Assembly: GCF_029407905.1 (NCBI RefSeq)
Contig: NC_073630.1
Coordinates: 51,175,001-51,239,000, forward strand
Origin: Bubalus kerabau
Lineage: Eukaryota > Chordata > Mammalia > Artiodactyla > Bovidae
Direction of reading: 5' to 3'
DNA: 64,000 nt
Part shown: positions 22,640-34,264 of the stretch, piece after piece
Layout: every line of letters begins with the position of its first letter
Numbering within the stretch: the first letter of the stretch is position 1
Translations under genes and position numbers: made by a program
The notes under the pieces: model-generated
Seen by the model: the letters and a program-made list of their open reading frames with translations, nothing else
What the model was told of the DNA's origin: nothing
Database searches by the model: none

Positions 22640-23866
22640 TGGGGGGAAACTTGTATATTTTAAATTACCACAGTGATCTTGAAACGAACCTGAAAGGGCT
22701 TAATACATTTTATGATCTATAAAATTCCTCTCTTAAATGTTCAAATAGTCTGTGACTGCTTTGAATGGCTGTCCTAGTCTTTATAAAATCGTTTCCTGAC
22801 TGCTGCTGCTACAGACTTCCCATCTGCTTTTGGAAGATGATGTTTCTCAATGTTGTCTTGGATATGAGCCCCTTCCCGGGAAATCACTCAAACTCACTGC
22901 TGAGAAATTTTGCCATTTTCAGAGGAAGAGCAGTTGGTGTAAAGGTAGCTCATTTTCCCTTTCATTCAGTTCTAATTTGATAATAAAGACCTCAAGGTGC
23001 CTCTTAGGTAGGTCCCTTTCTTTCTTCATCCCTTGAAAATCTACCTTCTGCTCTTTCCAAAGGTAAAATTATTGCCTGGGCTATAATCATTTAAAATACA
23101 TAAGCTTCTCTATATTTTTATGCAAATTATCTGTAAACTTTATTTCTAACATAAATGGAGATACAACATCTCTTTGCTAAATTTTGAGTTATAACTTTCT
23201 GATGATCTCTTCCAATCTCCCTTAAACTTAGGTTCAAGTAAAAGTCATTTGCAACATAACATGTCTCTCTCCCTTGTTCTTCGTTATTTGATGTTCAATA
23301 AAAACCACCATCCCTTTGTGGGTCAATGCAGTCTCGACCTTGGAGCTCTTATGCCCTGCTCACAGGCTATCCAGTGACCAAATCAGAGTCAGTCTGGAAC
23401 TACATGGAAGGAGGTGACTCTTAGAGACTGTGACTGTGTTTCAGAGTCTAAGAGACAAGTTACTTGGCATGTCTCATCTTGCCTCTTTTTGGAATTGGAT
23501 GCCCTTTCAAGTGAGGGAAGAGAAAAGAGTTTGAAATAGTTAAATTAATAGTCTCTATTAATGTCACACACCTATTGTACAAAGACAAAAACCTCACCCA
23601 GTCATATTATAGCCCACATGGATATTAACTATTTTTGCAGGTTGATGGCTCAGCCAGCTGACAATGAGAAACACTTCAAGGAACAAGTCATTTCACCCCT
23701 CAATGCCTGGTGAGCCTGTATCAAGTGACCCTTACTGGAACTAAGAGACTCCTTCGCCCTCAATAATCTAAGCCCTATCTCATTCATGCCTGCCTGGGTC
23801 AAAGCTACACCTACATCAGTCAAGGTCAGATACAAAAGTCAGTGTAAGATATATTTACTAAGCCCT
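22640..23866. other. No gene or repeat recognised
   Basis: The frames at 22765-22980, 22830-23036 and 23650-23835 overlap each other or lack any recognisable feature. AT-rich, CpG-poor DNA. Confidence 0.4.
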
Positions 23867-23879
23867 AGGTTACTTATAA

Positions 23880-24093
23880 TGGCTTCCCTGTGGCTCAGAC
23901 AGTAAAGAATCTGCCTGCAATGTGGGAGACCCAGGTTTGATCCCTGGGTCAGGAAGATCCCCTGGAGAAGGGAATGGAAACCCACCCCAGTATTCTTGCC
24001 TAGAGAATCCCAGAGACAGAGAAGCCTGGTGGGCTACAGTGCGTGGGGTTGCAAAGAGTTGGACACAACTGAGCAACTGACCCTTTCACTTTC
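23880..24093 (+). mobile_element. Bov-tA SINE with 13-bp target-site duplication
   Basis: It is full length from 'ggcttccctgtggctcagac' to 'gagcaactgaccctttcact'. The 13-bp repeat aggttacttataa occurs at 23867-23879 and 24094-24106, so both ends are exact. A perfect duplication of this length indicates a comparatively recent insertion. Confidence 0.92.
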
Positions 24094-24109
24094 AGGTTAC
24101 TTATAAAAC

Positions 24110-25080
24110 AGCTGCTAAATGCCATAGACATGTGTTGCCACAAGCTGCACAAGAGCTGCAGTCCTGGAAGGTCAAGGACCCCGGCCCACAGGGATTTACC
24201 CATGTGGTATCGTGTTTCACATAACACCAACCCATTGCTGGCTCTTTCAAGATTCCTGGCCAGTGTGCCAGCATATTGATATTTTAGGGTCCTAATATAT
24301 AACAAATAGGGCTTTCCTTCATCCTATGCTCCACACAAATTTGAAAAAGTAGACACATACATTTATGGATGAATATTAAGATGGCAGGTTTATTGAAAGA
24401 GCAAGATTGGAGGAGAGACTTCTGTGTGTGTACTCATTGTAGCACTTTAAAATTCTATCCTTTGTTAATCAAATGTACCTACATCAAAACAATAGGCCAC
24501 CATGCAAAACAAAACAGATATTACCTAAATGCGCCACAGGAAGGAGCAGAGAATATGTACTTGGGACACAGACCTCCACCTTAGAGAAATGCGGGCGGCT
24601 AAGGCGCCTAGGCAGCAGTCAAGCCAGGGAGTGTGAGCTAGTGCGTCCCCGTACTGTCCTCTCTCAAGGCTTGGCAGCGGGGCTGTGTTGGTGAGCAAAG
24701 TTAAGATAATACATAGCACCATGGAGTTCAAAGTCTAATGGGAGACGTTGATACCAAAAATCAAAACAAAAATTCCAGATAGTAAAAATGTATAAAGAGG
24801 TAAAAAAAAGTTGTTTGAGACAATGATACTTAAGGTGGTATTTTAAGTATGGCTAGGAAGAGTTGTTCTATTCAACATAGAGATCAGAGCAAATATTGGT
24901 GTCAGATTATAGATAGAAACAATATGCTAGTCCTCTTCATTATGTAAATAGCAGAGTCTGCATCTCCTCCGTGCATTGAATGTATCCCTTGAATAGTGCT
25001 TTGAGAGACAGCAGTGAGGATAGAATGACCTAGAATGTTTTATATCTTAAGAGCACACTGGTGCCTTTCCTTAGTGTGAG
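24110..25080. other. Unassigned DNA with a small GC/CpG-richer pocket
   Basis: Around 24580-24680 the text is locally GC-rich with several CpGs (gcgggcggctaaggcgccta). Around 24720-24800 'gttcaaagtctaatgggaga' resembles antisense L2-like text. I find no exon or promoter that I can support. Confidence 0.4.
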
Positions 25081-25243
25081 CTTGATGTTCAGTTTAGTTC
25101 AGTTCAGTCGCTCAGTCGTGTCCGACTCTTTGCGACCTCATGAATCGCAGCAGTCCAGGCCTCCCTGTCTATCACCAACTCCCAGAGTTCACTCAACTCA
25201 CGTTCATCGAGTCCGTGATGCCATCCAGCCATCTCATCCTCTG

Positions 25244-25706
25244 TCATCCCCTTCTCCTCCTGCCCCTAATCCCTCCCAGCAGCACGGTCTTTTCCAATGA
25301 GTCAACTCTTCTAATGAGGTGACCAAAGTATTGGAGTTTCAGCTTTAGCATCAGTCCTTCCAATGAACACCCAGGACTGATCTCCTTTAGAATGGCCTGG
25401 TTGTATTTCCCCGCAGTCCAAGGGACTCTCAAGAGTCTTCTCCAACACCACAGTTCAAAAGCATCAATTCTTCACTGCTCAGATTTCTTCACAGTCCAAC
25501 TCTCACATCCACATGACCATTGGAAAAACCATAGCCTTGACTAGAGGGACCTTTGTTGGCAAAGTAATGTCTCTGCTTTTGAATACGCTATGTAGGTTGG
25601 TCATAACTTTTCTTCTAGGGAGTAAGCGTCTTTTAATTTCATGGCTGCAATCACCATCTACAGTGATTTTGGAGCCCGAAAAAATAAAGTCTGTCACTGT
25701 TTCCAC
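25244..25706 (-). pseudogene. BovB C-terminal region, frameshifted
   Basis: The part at 25503-25706 is in frame with the reverse transcriptase ORF beyond its stops ('SKITVDGDCSHEIKRRL'). The part at 25244-25432 ('LKLKLQYFGHLIRRVDSLEK') is in another frame. The shift lies near 25511, where 'cacatccacatgacc' lacks two bases present in sister copies ('cacatccatacatgacc'), for example at 42066-42078. Confidence 0.85.
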
Positions 25707-25778
25707 CGTTTCCCCATTTATTTCCTATGAAGTGATGGGACCAGATGCCATGATCTTCGTTTTCTGAATGTTGTGCTT

Positions 25779-27014
25779 TTAGCCAACTTTTTCACTCTTC
25801 TCTTTCACTTTCATCAAGAGGCTTTTGAGTTCCTCTTCACTTTCTGCCATAAGGGTGGTGTCATCTGCATATCTGAGGTTATTGATATTTCTCCCAGCAA
25901 TCTTGATTCCAGCTTGTGCTTCTTCCAGCCCAGTGTTTCTCATGATGTACTCTGCATATAAGTTAAATAAGAAGGGTGACAATATACAGCCTTGACGTAC
26001 TCCTTTTCCTGTTTGGAACCAGTCTGTTGTTCCATGTCCAGTTATAACTGTTGCTTTCTGACCCACATACAGGTTTCTCAAGAGGCAGGTCAGGTGGTCT
26101 GGTATTCCCATCTCTTTCAGAATTTTCCACAGTTTATTGTGATCCACACAGTCAAAGGCTTTGGCATAGTCAATAAAGCAGAAATAGATGCTTTTTTGGA
26201 ACTCTCTTGCTTTTTCCATGATCCAGCGGATGTTGGCAATTTGATCTCTGGTTCCTCTGCCTTTTCTAAAACCAGCTTGAACATCAGGAAGTTCACGGTT
26301 CACATATTGCTGAAGCCTGGCTTGGAGAATTTTGAGCATTACTTTACTAGCGTGTGAGATGAGTGCAATTGTGTGGTAGTTTGAGCATTCTCTGGCATTG
26401 CCTTTCTTTGGGATTGGAATGAAAACTGACCTTTTCCAGTCCTCTGGCCACTGCTGAGTTTTCCAAATTTGCTGACATATTGAGTGCGGCACTTTCACAG
26501 CATCATCTTTTAGGATTTGAAATAGCTCCACTGGAATTCCATCACCTCCACTAGTTTTGTTCATAGTGATGCTTTCTAAGGCCCACTTGACTTCACGTTC
26601 CAGGATGTCTGGCTCTAGGTCAGTGATCACACCATCATGATTATCTTGGTCGTGAAGATCTTTTTTGTACAGTTCTTCTGTGTATTCTTGCCACCTCTTC
26701 TTAATATCTTCTGCTTCTGTTAGGTCCATCCCATTTCTGTCCTTTATCAAGCCTATCTTTGCATGTAATGTTCCTTTGGTATCTCTGATTTTCTTGAAGA
26801 GATCTCTAGTCTTTCCCATTCTGTTGTTTTGTTCTATTTCTTTGCATTGATCACTGAGGAAGGCTTTCTTATCTCTCCTTGCTATTCTTTGAAACTCTAC
26901 CTTCAGTTGCTTATATCTTTCCTTTTCTCCTTTGCTTTTCACTTCTCTTCTTTTCAGAGCTATTTGTAAGTCCTCCCCAGACAGCCATTTTGCTTTTTTG
27001 CATTTCTCTTCCAT
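25779..27014 (-). pseudogene. BovB reverse transcriptase relic, 411 codons uninterrupted
   Basis: The frame contains the RTE reverse transcriptase core. An 'FIDYAKAFD' motif A has its Asp at about residue 282. 'GKGVRQGCILSP' lies at about residues 336-347, and the catalytic YADD is at 382-385. All three look intact. The apparent start is internal: a TAG lies a little upstream in the same frame, in the 'ELWTE' region. The frame ends at TAA just after 'SEKVG', where family members have a Leu codon, and a second stop (a Trp codon changed to TAG) follows. The family protein is a single endonuclease-RT polyprotein, so this is a fragment. Confidence 0.9.
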
Positions 27015-27190
27015 GGGGATGGTCTTGATCCCTGTCTCCTATACAACGTCATGAACCTCTGTCCATAGTTCATCAGGGAATCTATCTATCAGATCTAGTC
27101 CCTTAAATCTATTTCTCACTTCCACTGTATAATCATAAGGAATTTGATTTAGCTCACACCTGAATGGTCTAGTGGTTTCCCCTACTTTCT

Positions 27191-27664
27191 TCAATTTAAG
27201 TCTGAATTTGGCAATAAGGATTCATGATATGAGCCATAGTCAGCTCCCAGTCTTATTTTTGCTGACTGTATAGAGCTTCTCCATCGTTGGCTGCAAAGAA
27301 TATAATCAATCTGATTTTGGTGTGGACCATCTGGTGATGTCCACGTGTACAGTCTTCTCTTGTGTTGTTGGAAGAGGGTGTTTGTTATGACCAGTGCGTT
27401 CTTTTGGCAGAACTCTATTAGCCTTTGCCCTGCTTCATTCTGTATTCCAAGGCCAAATTTGCCTGTTACTCCAGGTGTTTCTTGACTTCCTACTTTTGCG
27501 TTCCAGTCCCCTATAATTAAAAGGACATCTTTTCTGGGTGTTAGTTCTAAAAGGTCTTGTAGATCTTCATAGAACCATTCAGCTTCTTCAGTGTTACTGG
27601 TTGGGGCATAGACTTGGATTACTGTGATATTGAATGGTTTGCCTTGGAAACAAACAGAGATCAT
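27191..27664 (-). pseudogene. BovB endonuclease relic
   Basis: This is an APE-type endonuclease fragment with 'QVYAPTSNTEE', 'IIGDWNAKVGSQE' and 'QIDYILCSQRW' in the usual order. The catalytic S-D-H-type motif near the end reads SYH ('GADYGSYHESLL'), so an acidic active-site residue appears lost. The frame differs from that of the reverse transcriptase downstream, and an upstream TGA cuts off the N-terminus. Confidence 0.85.
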
Positions 27665-27803
27665 TCTGTCGTTTTTGAGATTGCATCTAAGTACTGCATT
27701 TCAGACTCTTTTGTTGACCATGATGGCTACTCCATTTCTTCTAAGGGATTCCTGCCCACAGTAGTAGATATAATGGTCATCTGAGTTAAATTCACCTGAT
27801 GTT

Positions 27804-28243
27804 GATGTAAATGTGCTCAAATAAATTAATGTTCTCAACTCTACTGACTCATTAAGCAGAATCAAGTTTGCCTGTCATTTGAAACAGAGATAGGAGAATG
27901 GCCTTGTCAAGTTGACACATACAATTAACTGTCACAGGTGGTGAGAGGGGAAAACGCATCTTCCAATGTGGCAGATTCAGAGTTGGTTAAAATAAACAAA
28001 TAGACACGACTAAACATGGCAACTGTTCTTTCCATTGGTAGCAGGACTTCACGTTTTTGTTTTCGTATCTAATGCTTAAGTTAGTCTCCTTAATATTTTA
28101 GTTGTGGAGTTTTTTCCAATTTTGGAAAGAAATATTTCCTTTGTCATGTCTATGAAATTTTTATCTAGTTTTCCAACTTAAAATGTGGCTACTTTAAATT
28201 CTTCAGCTTCTAAAACATTAATAAATATTTATTAAATGAAAGT
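27804..28243. other. No gene or repeat recognised
   Basis: Short unassigned interval between BovB and a Bov-tA SINE. Confidence 0.4.
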
Positions 28244-28245
28244 TG

Positions 28246-28404
28246 GGGCTTCCCTGGTGGCTCAGCTAGTAAAGAATCTGCCTGCAATGTGGAAGACCTG
28301 GGTTTCATCCCTCGCTTGGGCAGGTCCTGTGGAGAAGGGAACAGCTGTTCACTCCAGTATTCTGGCCTGGAGAATTCCATGGACTGTATAGTCCATGTTC
28401 AAAA
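28246..28404 (+). mobile_element. Bov-tA SINE, missing its 3' end
   Basis: Head 'ggcttccctggtggctcagc' and body 'ggagaagggaacagctgttc' run to 'ggactgtatagtccatg'. The usual 'gggtcgcaaagagtcggaca' end is absent. The 'gactgtatagtccatg' form is a known Bov-tA variant. Confidence 0.85.
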
Positions 28405-28664
28405 TATCTTCTGGGATTTAAAAGAAAGACAAATTCTAGAACACCCTGTCTGCCTCATCTCTGATGTATCACACAACAATCTCCACATTTCCTAAGATTT
28501 GGCCAAATTCCGTTAAACAGATGGAGGAGCAAGTAAAACTAACAAACAAGCAAAACTTACCTAATTAGGTGATTGTGAATAGGACAACTACTATAGTGAA
28601 TTCACAGACTTGTGAATTTCTAAAAATCCCTATATGTAAAGGATCTGCCATCATATTGTTATAG

Positions 28665-28875
28665 ATAGCAGACTGATTAAAGCCCCAAAGATATCAATAT
28701 TTGAATCCCTGTAATGTGTGAATATGTTATCGTATTTGATAAAAGGATTTATAGACATGATTAAGTTAAGGATCTTGACATAGGGATATTATCCAGGATT
28801 ATCTGGGTGGGCCCCACACAGGTCCTTTATAAGAGCCTAGCGAGAAGATGGAGGTATTTGCACAGAGGACGAACT
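28665..28875 (+). mobile_element. MaLR-type (MLT1-like) LTR, 5' part
   Basis: 'gattaaagccccaaagatat', 'gtgtgaatatgttatcgtat', 'catgattaagttaaggatct' and 'tatctgggtgggcccc' follow the order of an ancient ERVL-MaLR LTR. It is a non-coding relic, truncated at its 3' side. The LTR class is inferred from the paralogous copy at 32628-33112, which carries a polyadenylation signal. Confidence 0.55.
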
Positions 28876-28904
28876 GTAGCTTATAGAGGATAAATCACCA
28901 CTAA

Positions 28905-28978
28905 CTCATTGTTAGTAAAATATGAGCCAGAATTCAACCCATGCAATCTGGTTCCCATCATACTTCCCACCTCTATTC
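28905..28978 (-). mobile_element. MIR fragment, antisense
   Basis: 'gttagtaaaatatgagccag' then 'aattcaacccatgcaatctg' match a short reversed MIR segment. Confidence 0.45.
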
Positions 28979-31200
28979 CTTTCTTCTTCTTCTGTGTTTA
29001 CTTCTGAAATTCCTGGTCGAAGACTATGGATAGAGTCTATGGCCACAGGAGGTAACTGGTTCATATAAAGTTATAGACTATAACTAATCTGAAATTAACT
29101 GGGGAAATACTGAATAAGCACCCAGTATACAGGAGGCATTTTATTATACTAGACAGTATGCCATGCAGGTAAGTAAGGTGAGCATGGCTCACATCCTTAA
29201 ACAGCTTACAGCTATAGCAAAAATGGAGCCTCTTTAATGGGACTTACAGCATTTCCAATCTGTATTCTGCACTTCTTAGCCTGCTTTTTAGCCGATTTTT
29301 AAATCTTACTAAATGCATTACCAGTGCTGGGTCACCACAAATGCAGTTTTTGGAACACTGTGATTTGAAGCAGAGGAGGAGAGGTGTTTTAGAAAAATGA
29401 GCAGAAAACATTTAAATACAATTTTTCTTGTAATAGTGCCATCAAAATCTCTGCATTGAAACATTCTTTACTGGTGGTGAAGCCACTTTTAATTTTCATT
29501 TCCTTTACTCCCTGGAAAGTAAAATGAATTAAGCAGCATCTCCATTTGTTTTTAAATATGAAGGAAAGTTTCAAGGAAGGCATTTGCAAGCATAGGAAAA
29601 AAAAATTTGAAATGAGGCAGCAATGAATCCAGGGGACAGATTCACAACCAGGGAGAAAAACAAAAGAATGCTTTTAAAAAACAAAGGGTTTCTTTTTCAC
29701 TCCCTCTCATTTCCTCATCTTAATGCTTTTATGAGCCAAATATTTTACAACCTTATTTTAAATGGAAACAAAATCTTCATTGCATATTATTCAATACAGA
29801 ATTATAAGAATAAGTACATAAAAATATATTGCATTTGGATTTCCCCCAACTCTCTTTTTCCGGTGGATTTGAGCTCATTATATTCAGCTAGATCTATTGA
29901 TTCTATTTCTACAGATTCTAAGTGATTTCTTTCAGTTTATCCATTGTTCCCCTTTTAATACACAGTGGCTAGTAATATGACAGTCGGCAGTATTTATTCC
30001 ATACTATTAATTCTATACCTGCACAGGGACATAGTTTTATGCTAAACAAACATAGAAGCTAAGCTGCATCCCCTACAAGGTTAAGTTCTGTGGGGTGCAC
30101 TGTGGGGTGATTACCCAGGGGAAAATGCCCCTGTGGGTTCTGCTTCTCTCTGAACTAAGGGGGACTACATAGACCTCAAACCCTGCATCTGTAAAATAAA
30201 AATCTCTAGGGTCCTTTTCAGCACCTATGCATCAGATTTCTGTGGATACTTTCTAACAATCAACAATCTTCTGTTGTGTTCTCCAGTGCACTCTAGAAAG
30301 AGCCAGCTCTGCGTTCTTTGAGATACGTAGGAAAATCCACTTTCCATATGGAAGGTGCCCTGAAATGTTGTCCTCAGTTTTCCCAATGCCTCTTGGGAGT
30401 AGAGGAGTGATAAGTTTGCTCACAAACCCAGTCCTGTCCGTTATCTTCCTTTTTTTTGTTTGTTTTGTTTTGTTTTGCTTTTTGGATAGCAAGTGTCTCA
30501 GGTCACCAGGTGGCAGAATGGTTTTGGGCAATCCCCAAAGGGATTTGCACACATCAGTTCGCATTTTCTTGGTTCCATTTTAGAGCTTTGAGTTTTCGAA
30601 TCATTCCTCTGTCTTTTCACAAAGTCATCAGCACTACAACTTCTAGTCCTCCTCCTATAGATGTGTCTCCAGACTCACATATCCCATTGCAGAGCTTTCT
30701 TTATGGGGAGGGAGACAAGCATGTGGGGGCATTCTACAGGTAGTTTTAGGCCTGGATGGAAATAAAAAGGGTCAGTGAAAGAGTGACTTATATTGACTTG
30801 AGGAGCAAAGGAAAAATGGTTCTTGATTCCATGTAGTTAAGAATGCAAACTTTAATGTGAAAGATGTTAAACAGTCTTACACTGTCTGAATGTTGGTTTT
30901 CATTTAGAGCTGTAACCAAGAGAGAATAAGTAAATAATAATAGCAATAATGGCAATAATCATTTCAAATCCCTTTCAGATTTCTCAGGCTTAATGCCTAG
31001 TACTTCTGTCTTTCAAAACTGTAGCAATGAGTGCTCCATCAGACCTAATTTGGTTCTGTTGACAGTGGCTAAGGTCAAGAAACCTTCTGTCTTAAAGCTG
31101 CTTCTTGAAAAACAGGAAACATTCTCTCTCCTTGTCCCAACACACGTTACCTTTTCTGATGTGAGAACCATAAAAGATTCTTTCCACTTATAAGTATTCA
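28979..31200. other. 2.2-kb stretch without genes
   Basis: A possible antisense L2-like segment lies at about 29105-29215 ('acagcttacagctatag'). A T/G-rich tract at 30449-30483 precedes a short unassigned segment. The frames at 29623-29925, 30253-30564 and 30456-30743 have no domain I recognise and overlap on opposite strands. Confidence 0.4.
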
Positions 31201-31209
31201 TGAAAAAAC

Positions 31210-31328
31210 ACAGATAATTATACTTTTCTTCCAGTATTGTTATGGGTATTAAAAAAAAAAGGAAAAACATAAATGCTTAGCCTGGCATGTGGCAAGCACT
31301 CACAGAATGGCAGCTGTTATTTTTCTTT
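31210..31328 (+). mobile_element. MIR 3' part
   Basis: 'ttatgggtatta' is followed, after an A-run, by 'aaatgcttagcctggcatgt', 'ggcaagcactcacagaatgg' and 'cagctgttatt'. This fits the MIR 3' end. Confidence 0.55.
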
Positions 31329-31720
31329 TGTAAAAAGAACTAAAATGATTATTACAGTTGCTTCCAAGCAAAGATTTGTAAGACTTTTGAGATTTTTTTT
31401 CTAAGCTAGCTCCTCTAGCCTAACAGAGAAAAGTGGAAAGAACGGCAGATTGATCCCTTTCCAGTCGGAGAGCAATACTATGATGTAAGGGATCATACTG
31501 CTGGACTTTCAGAAAATAGTTACAAGACAAAAGACAGAATTAAAACAGAAATCATTAAGGGTAGACACGCTAAAGGCAAGGCTTTTCTTTTAAAGATAGA
31601 ACATAAAGATACTTTCCTTATTGTCCTTTTGGGTTAGAAGTGAGATGCATTCTCTTTCTGTCAAGCATGAAGGATTTATTTAAATTCTAAAATAAAAATA
31701 CCATGTCCTATACTTTACTT
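31329..31720. other. No gene or repeat recognised
   Basis: AT-rich interval between MIR and Bov-tA; nothing assignable. Confidence 0.4.
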
Positions 31721-31721
31721 T

Positions 31722-31940
31722 GGGCTTCCCTGGTGGCTCAGCGGTAAAGACTCCTCTTGCAAAGCAGGAGACCTCCTTCAATGCAGGAGATGCGGGTTTG
31801 ATCCCTGGGTCAGGAAGATCTCTTGGAGAAGGAAATGGCAACCCACTCCAGGATTCTTGCCAAAAAAATCTCATGGATAGAGGAGCATGGTGAGCTAAAG
31901 TCCATGTGGTCGCAAGATTCAGGCACAACTCAGTGATTAA
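31722..31940 (+). mobile_element. Bov-tA SINE with a small internal duplication
   Basis: Head 'gggcttccctggtggctcag', end 'aggcacaactcagtgatt'. Relative to sister copies it has an extra segment, 'gcaaagcaggagacctcctt', before the normal 'caatgcaggagatgcgggtt'. The 'gcaggaga' part is therefore present twice. Confidence 0.88.
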
Positions 31941-31989
31941 ATTATTACCATAATTTCCTATGTGTAGCCTATCATATATACTATAACTG

Positions 31990-32130
31990 ATTAGATTTTT
32001 TTTGCATTTTTATTTTATTTTATTTATTTATTTTAATTTATGTATTTTAATTTATGTATTTTAATTGGAGGCTAATTACTTTACAATATTGTATTGGTTT
32101 TGCCCAAAATTCCATAACCTGAATCTGGTA
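31990..32130 (-). mobile_element. Short 3' end of a bovine-type L1, antisense
   Basis: 'tttaattggaggctaattac', 'tttacaatattgtattggtt' and 'ttgcccaaaattcc' parallel the reversed 3' end of the bovine L1 at 59380-59420. The left side is the T-rich reversed tail, with a 14-bp 'tttaatttatgtat' unit in tandem. It is severely 5'-truncated. Confidence 0.6.
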
Positions 32131-32627
32131 AGTGAAAAATAATCAAGTAATAAAATATTAATAAAGATCAATTTACTAGAAGATGTTTACCCTTACATTG
32201 GCAAACATTTCAATGACTTAATACTAGAATCTGATATGCATTTAATAATATCAATTTTGTAAAAGAAATATAATTTTATTTGTCAATATCATTAGTGAAC
32301 TACAGTAACATATTTTATAAGGGGGTATATTTTCGGTCTAAGCATCATATCTGCAGTGATGTTTTTCAATTCTTAGAAGCAGATTAATAATGAAGCTAAA
32401 AGATTTTAGCTTTAGGGTCTGTCATTTCCTGTACCCTGAAAATACTGGAAGTTGTTGGTAGTTGTAGGGAACTGGAGATGAGAAAAATTCAGGTTTAATT
32501 AGAAGTATTTCTATGGAAACATCATTTATAAATTGCTGAAAACAAAACAAGGAGAACAAGGAATTTGGATATCAAAATAGGTTCTGATATGATTTTTTTC
32601 TCATTCTAAATACTCACTTTATACTGT

Positions 32628-33112
32628 TTTAGGCAGAATAGTATCTTTCAAAAGAGACCCACACCCTAATACCTGGACTCTGTGAATATGTTGCAAGGGA
32701 AGAGGTACTTCAGGTTGCAAATGGAATTTACATTGCTAATCAAATGACCTTAAAATAGATTATCTGTGTGGGTCCAGTGTAATCCCAAAGTTCTTAGTGA
32801 AAATGGAAGTCAGAAGAGTTGGTGTCAGACTGGTGAGATGTTAGAAGGATTCAACCAGCAATTGTTGGCTTTGAGAATGGGAAAACAGGCTTCAAAGCCA
32901 TCGAATGTGGCCAACCATCTAGAAGCTGGAGAAGGCAAGAAAATGGAGTCTTCTCAAAGTCTCCAGAAAGAATAACAGCTTTGCTCACATCTTGATTTTA
33001 TCCCTGTGAGACACATTTAGGACTCTGACCTTCAGAATGAAGATAATAAACATGTTGTTTTAAGCCATTAAGTTGGTGGTAATGTGTTACAGTAGCCACA
33101 GGACACTGATAA
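32628..33112 (+). mobile_element. MaLR-type (MLT1-like) solo LTR
   Basis: Nearly full length: it starts 'gttttaggcagaatagtatc', passes 'ctgtgaatatgttgcaaggg', 'ggctttgagaatgggaaaac', 'atctagaagctggagaaggc' and 'cacatcttgattttatccct', and ends 'tgttacagtagccacaggac'. An AATAAA polyadenylation signal is at 33045-33050. No internal retroviral region is attached. The 69-codon frame at 32766-32975 is LTR sequence, not a gene. Confidence 0.65.
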
Positions 33113-33730
33113 AAATATCTACTTTTGAATTTGCAGTTTAGTTACTTTGTTTTTGTAGAGAAGACCCTGAATTCTATAGGTTTATGCACTTCTGGGTCCT
33201 GGCCCCAGCCCCATGGGTACTATATACATTTTATTACCATGTACTTGGTTCTTCCACAATTTACGTCTATTCTTCTCCCAGGGATAAAGGTATATTTTAT
33301 GATGTCATTGTCCTTTCCCCTGGGGACACTGGGCCATTTTACCATTAATGAAATTCCTTTTCTTGACCTAACCCGACCATCATAGGTAGATAAAACAATA
33401 GTAAGTTATTTTGCGACACTCTGTCCTTTTGTAATCTTTAACCCAGGTAACCTGATGGAGACTAGTAATCTCTGCTCCAGCCTGATGCTTTTCTTAAATT
33501 GGTCACTAAAACCTGAATATGATTATTGAGATTCTAATATACTTACACTGTCTGTGAAACTTGTTAGGGCTACTGTCTTCTCCTTCAATACAAACCAGTG
33601 ACATACTCAAATTTTATAGGTGTATTTGTCTGTTATCTACTCCCCTGTTGGATATATAGAGTCAGTATGCATATCTCTAGAATATTTGTGATACTAGAAA
33701 AATGAAAAAAGAACAGGGGAAGATTGTACT
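33113..33730. other. No gene or repeat recognised
   Basis: The 86-codon frame at 33125-33385 is hydrophobic, with no domain or splice context that I can support. Confidence 0.4.
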
Positions 33731-33734
33731 GTTT

Positions 33735-33950
33735 GAGAGCTTACTATATGTATCAACTATTCTGCTAAATATTTTACATCAACTTTTTGTCATTTCATTC
33801 TTACAACATTGCTATAGGTTCAATAATGTTATACTCCTTCTACAAATGAAGATATTGAAGTTTTAAAAACTTAACTTGTTTTTCTCCAGGTCAAATAACT
33901 GATACCCAAATTGGAATGTGATTCCAGTTTTTGTTTGTATGACTTGAAAA
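33735..33950 (-). mobile_element. MIR SINE, antisense, nearly complete
   Basis: 'gagcttactatatgtatcaa', 'ctgctaaatattttacatca', 'tcattcttacaacattgcta', 'tacaaatgaagatattgaag' and 'caggtcaaataactgatacc' follow the reversed MIR order. Confidence 0.6.
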
Positions 33951-34037
33951 CTCATAATATTTGACAATCCATATCATCTAATCCTACCTGTGTTTAAACT
34001 TGAGCTTGGAATTTGAAGCTAGTGTGTGCCTATATGT

Positions 34038-34260
34038 GGGCTTCCCTGGTAGCTCAGCTGGTAAAGAATCTGCCTGCAATGCAGCAGACCCTGGTTCAAT
34101 TCCTGGGTCAGGAAGATCCTCTGGAGAAGGGATAGGCTACCTACTCCAGTGTTCTTGAGCTTCCCTGGTGGCTCAGCTGGTAAAGAATCTGCCTGCCATG
34201 TGGGAGACCTGGGCTCAATCCCTGGATTGGGAAGATCCCCTGGAGAAGGGAATGGCTTCC
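34038..34260 (+). mobile_element. Dimeric Bov-tA: two tRNA-type heads in tandem
   Basis: The first unit runs from 'gggcttccctggtagctcag' to 'ggctacctactccagtgttc'. A second head, 'gcttccctggtggctcagct', starts at about 34161 and ends at 'gggaatggcttcc'. The same junction, with the first unit ending in 'ctccagt.ttcttg', recurs at 53648-53972, so this is a defined subfamily architecture rather than two chance insertions. Confidence 0.8.
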
Positions 34261-34264
34261 CATA

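Larger units (their letters stand above)
25090..27796 (-). mobile_element. Long BovB (RTE-clade) LINE, 5'-truncated, 2.7 kb
   Basis: The plus strand starts with the reversed 3' end (agtttagttcagttcagtcg) and extends back through the reverse transcriptase and endonuclease coding regions to 'gagttaaattcacc'. A 7-bp tgatgtt flanks it at 25083-25089 and 27797-27803 and is a candidate target-site duplication. A complete BovB is about 3.2 kb, so the 5' end is missing. Stops and frameshifts (described in the parts below) make it incapable of autonomous movement. It is the best-preserved BovB in the window. Confidence 0.93.

Noticed and set aside
33125..33385. An 86-codon hydrophobic frame after an LTR
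   Set aside because: No domain or homologous feature recognisable; probably chance.
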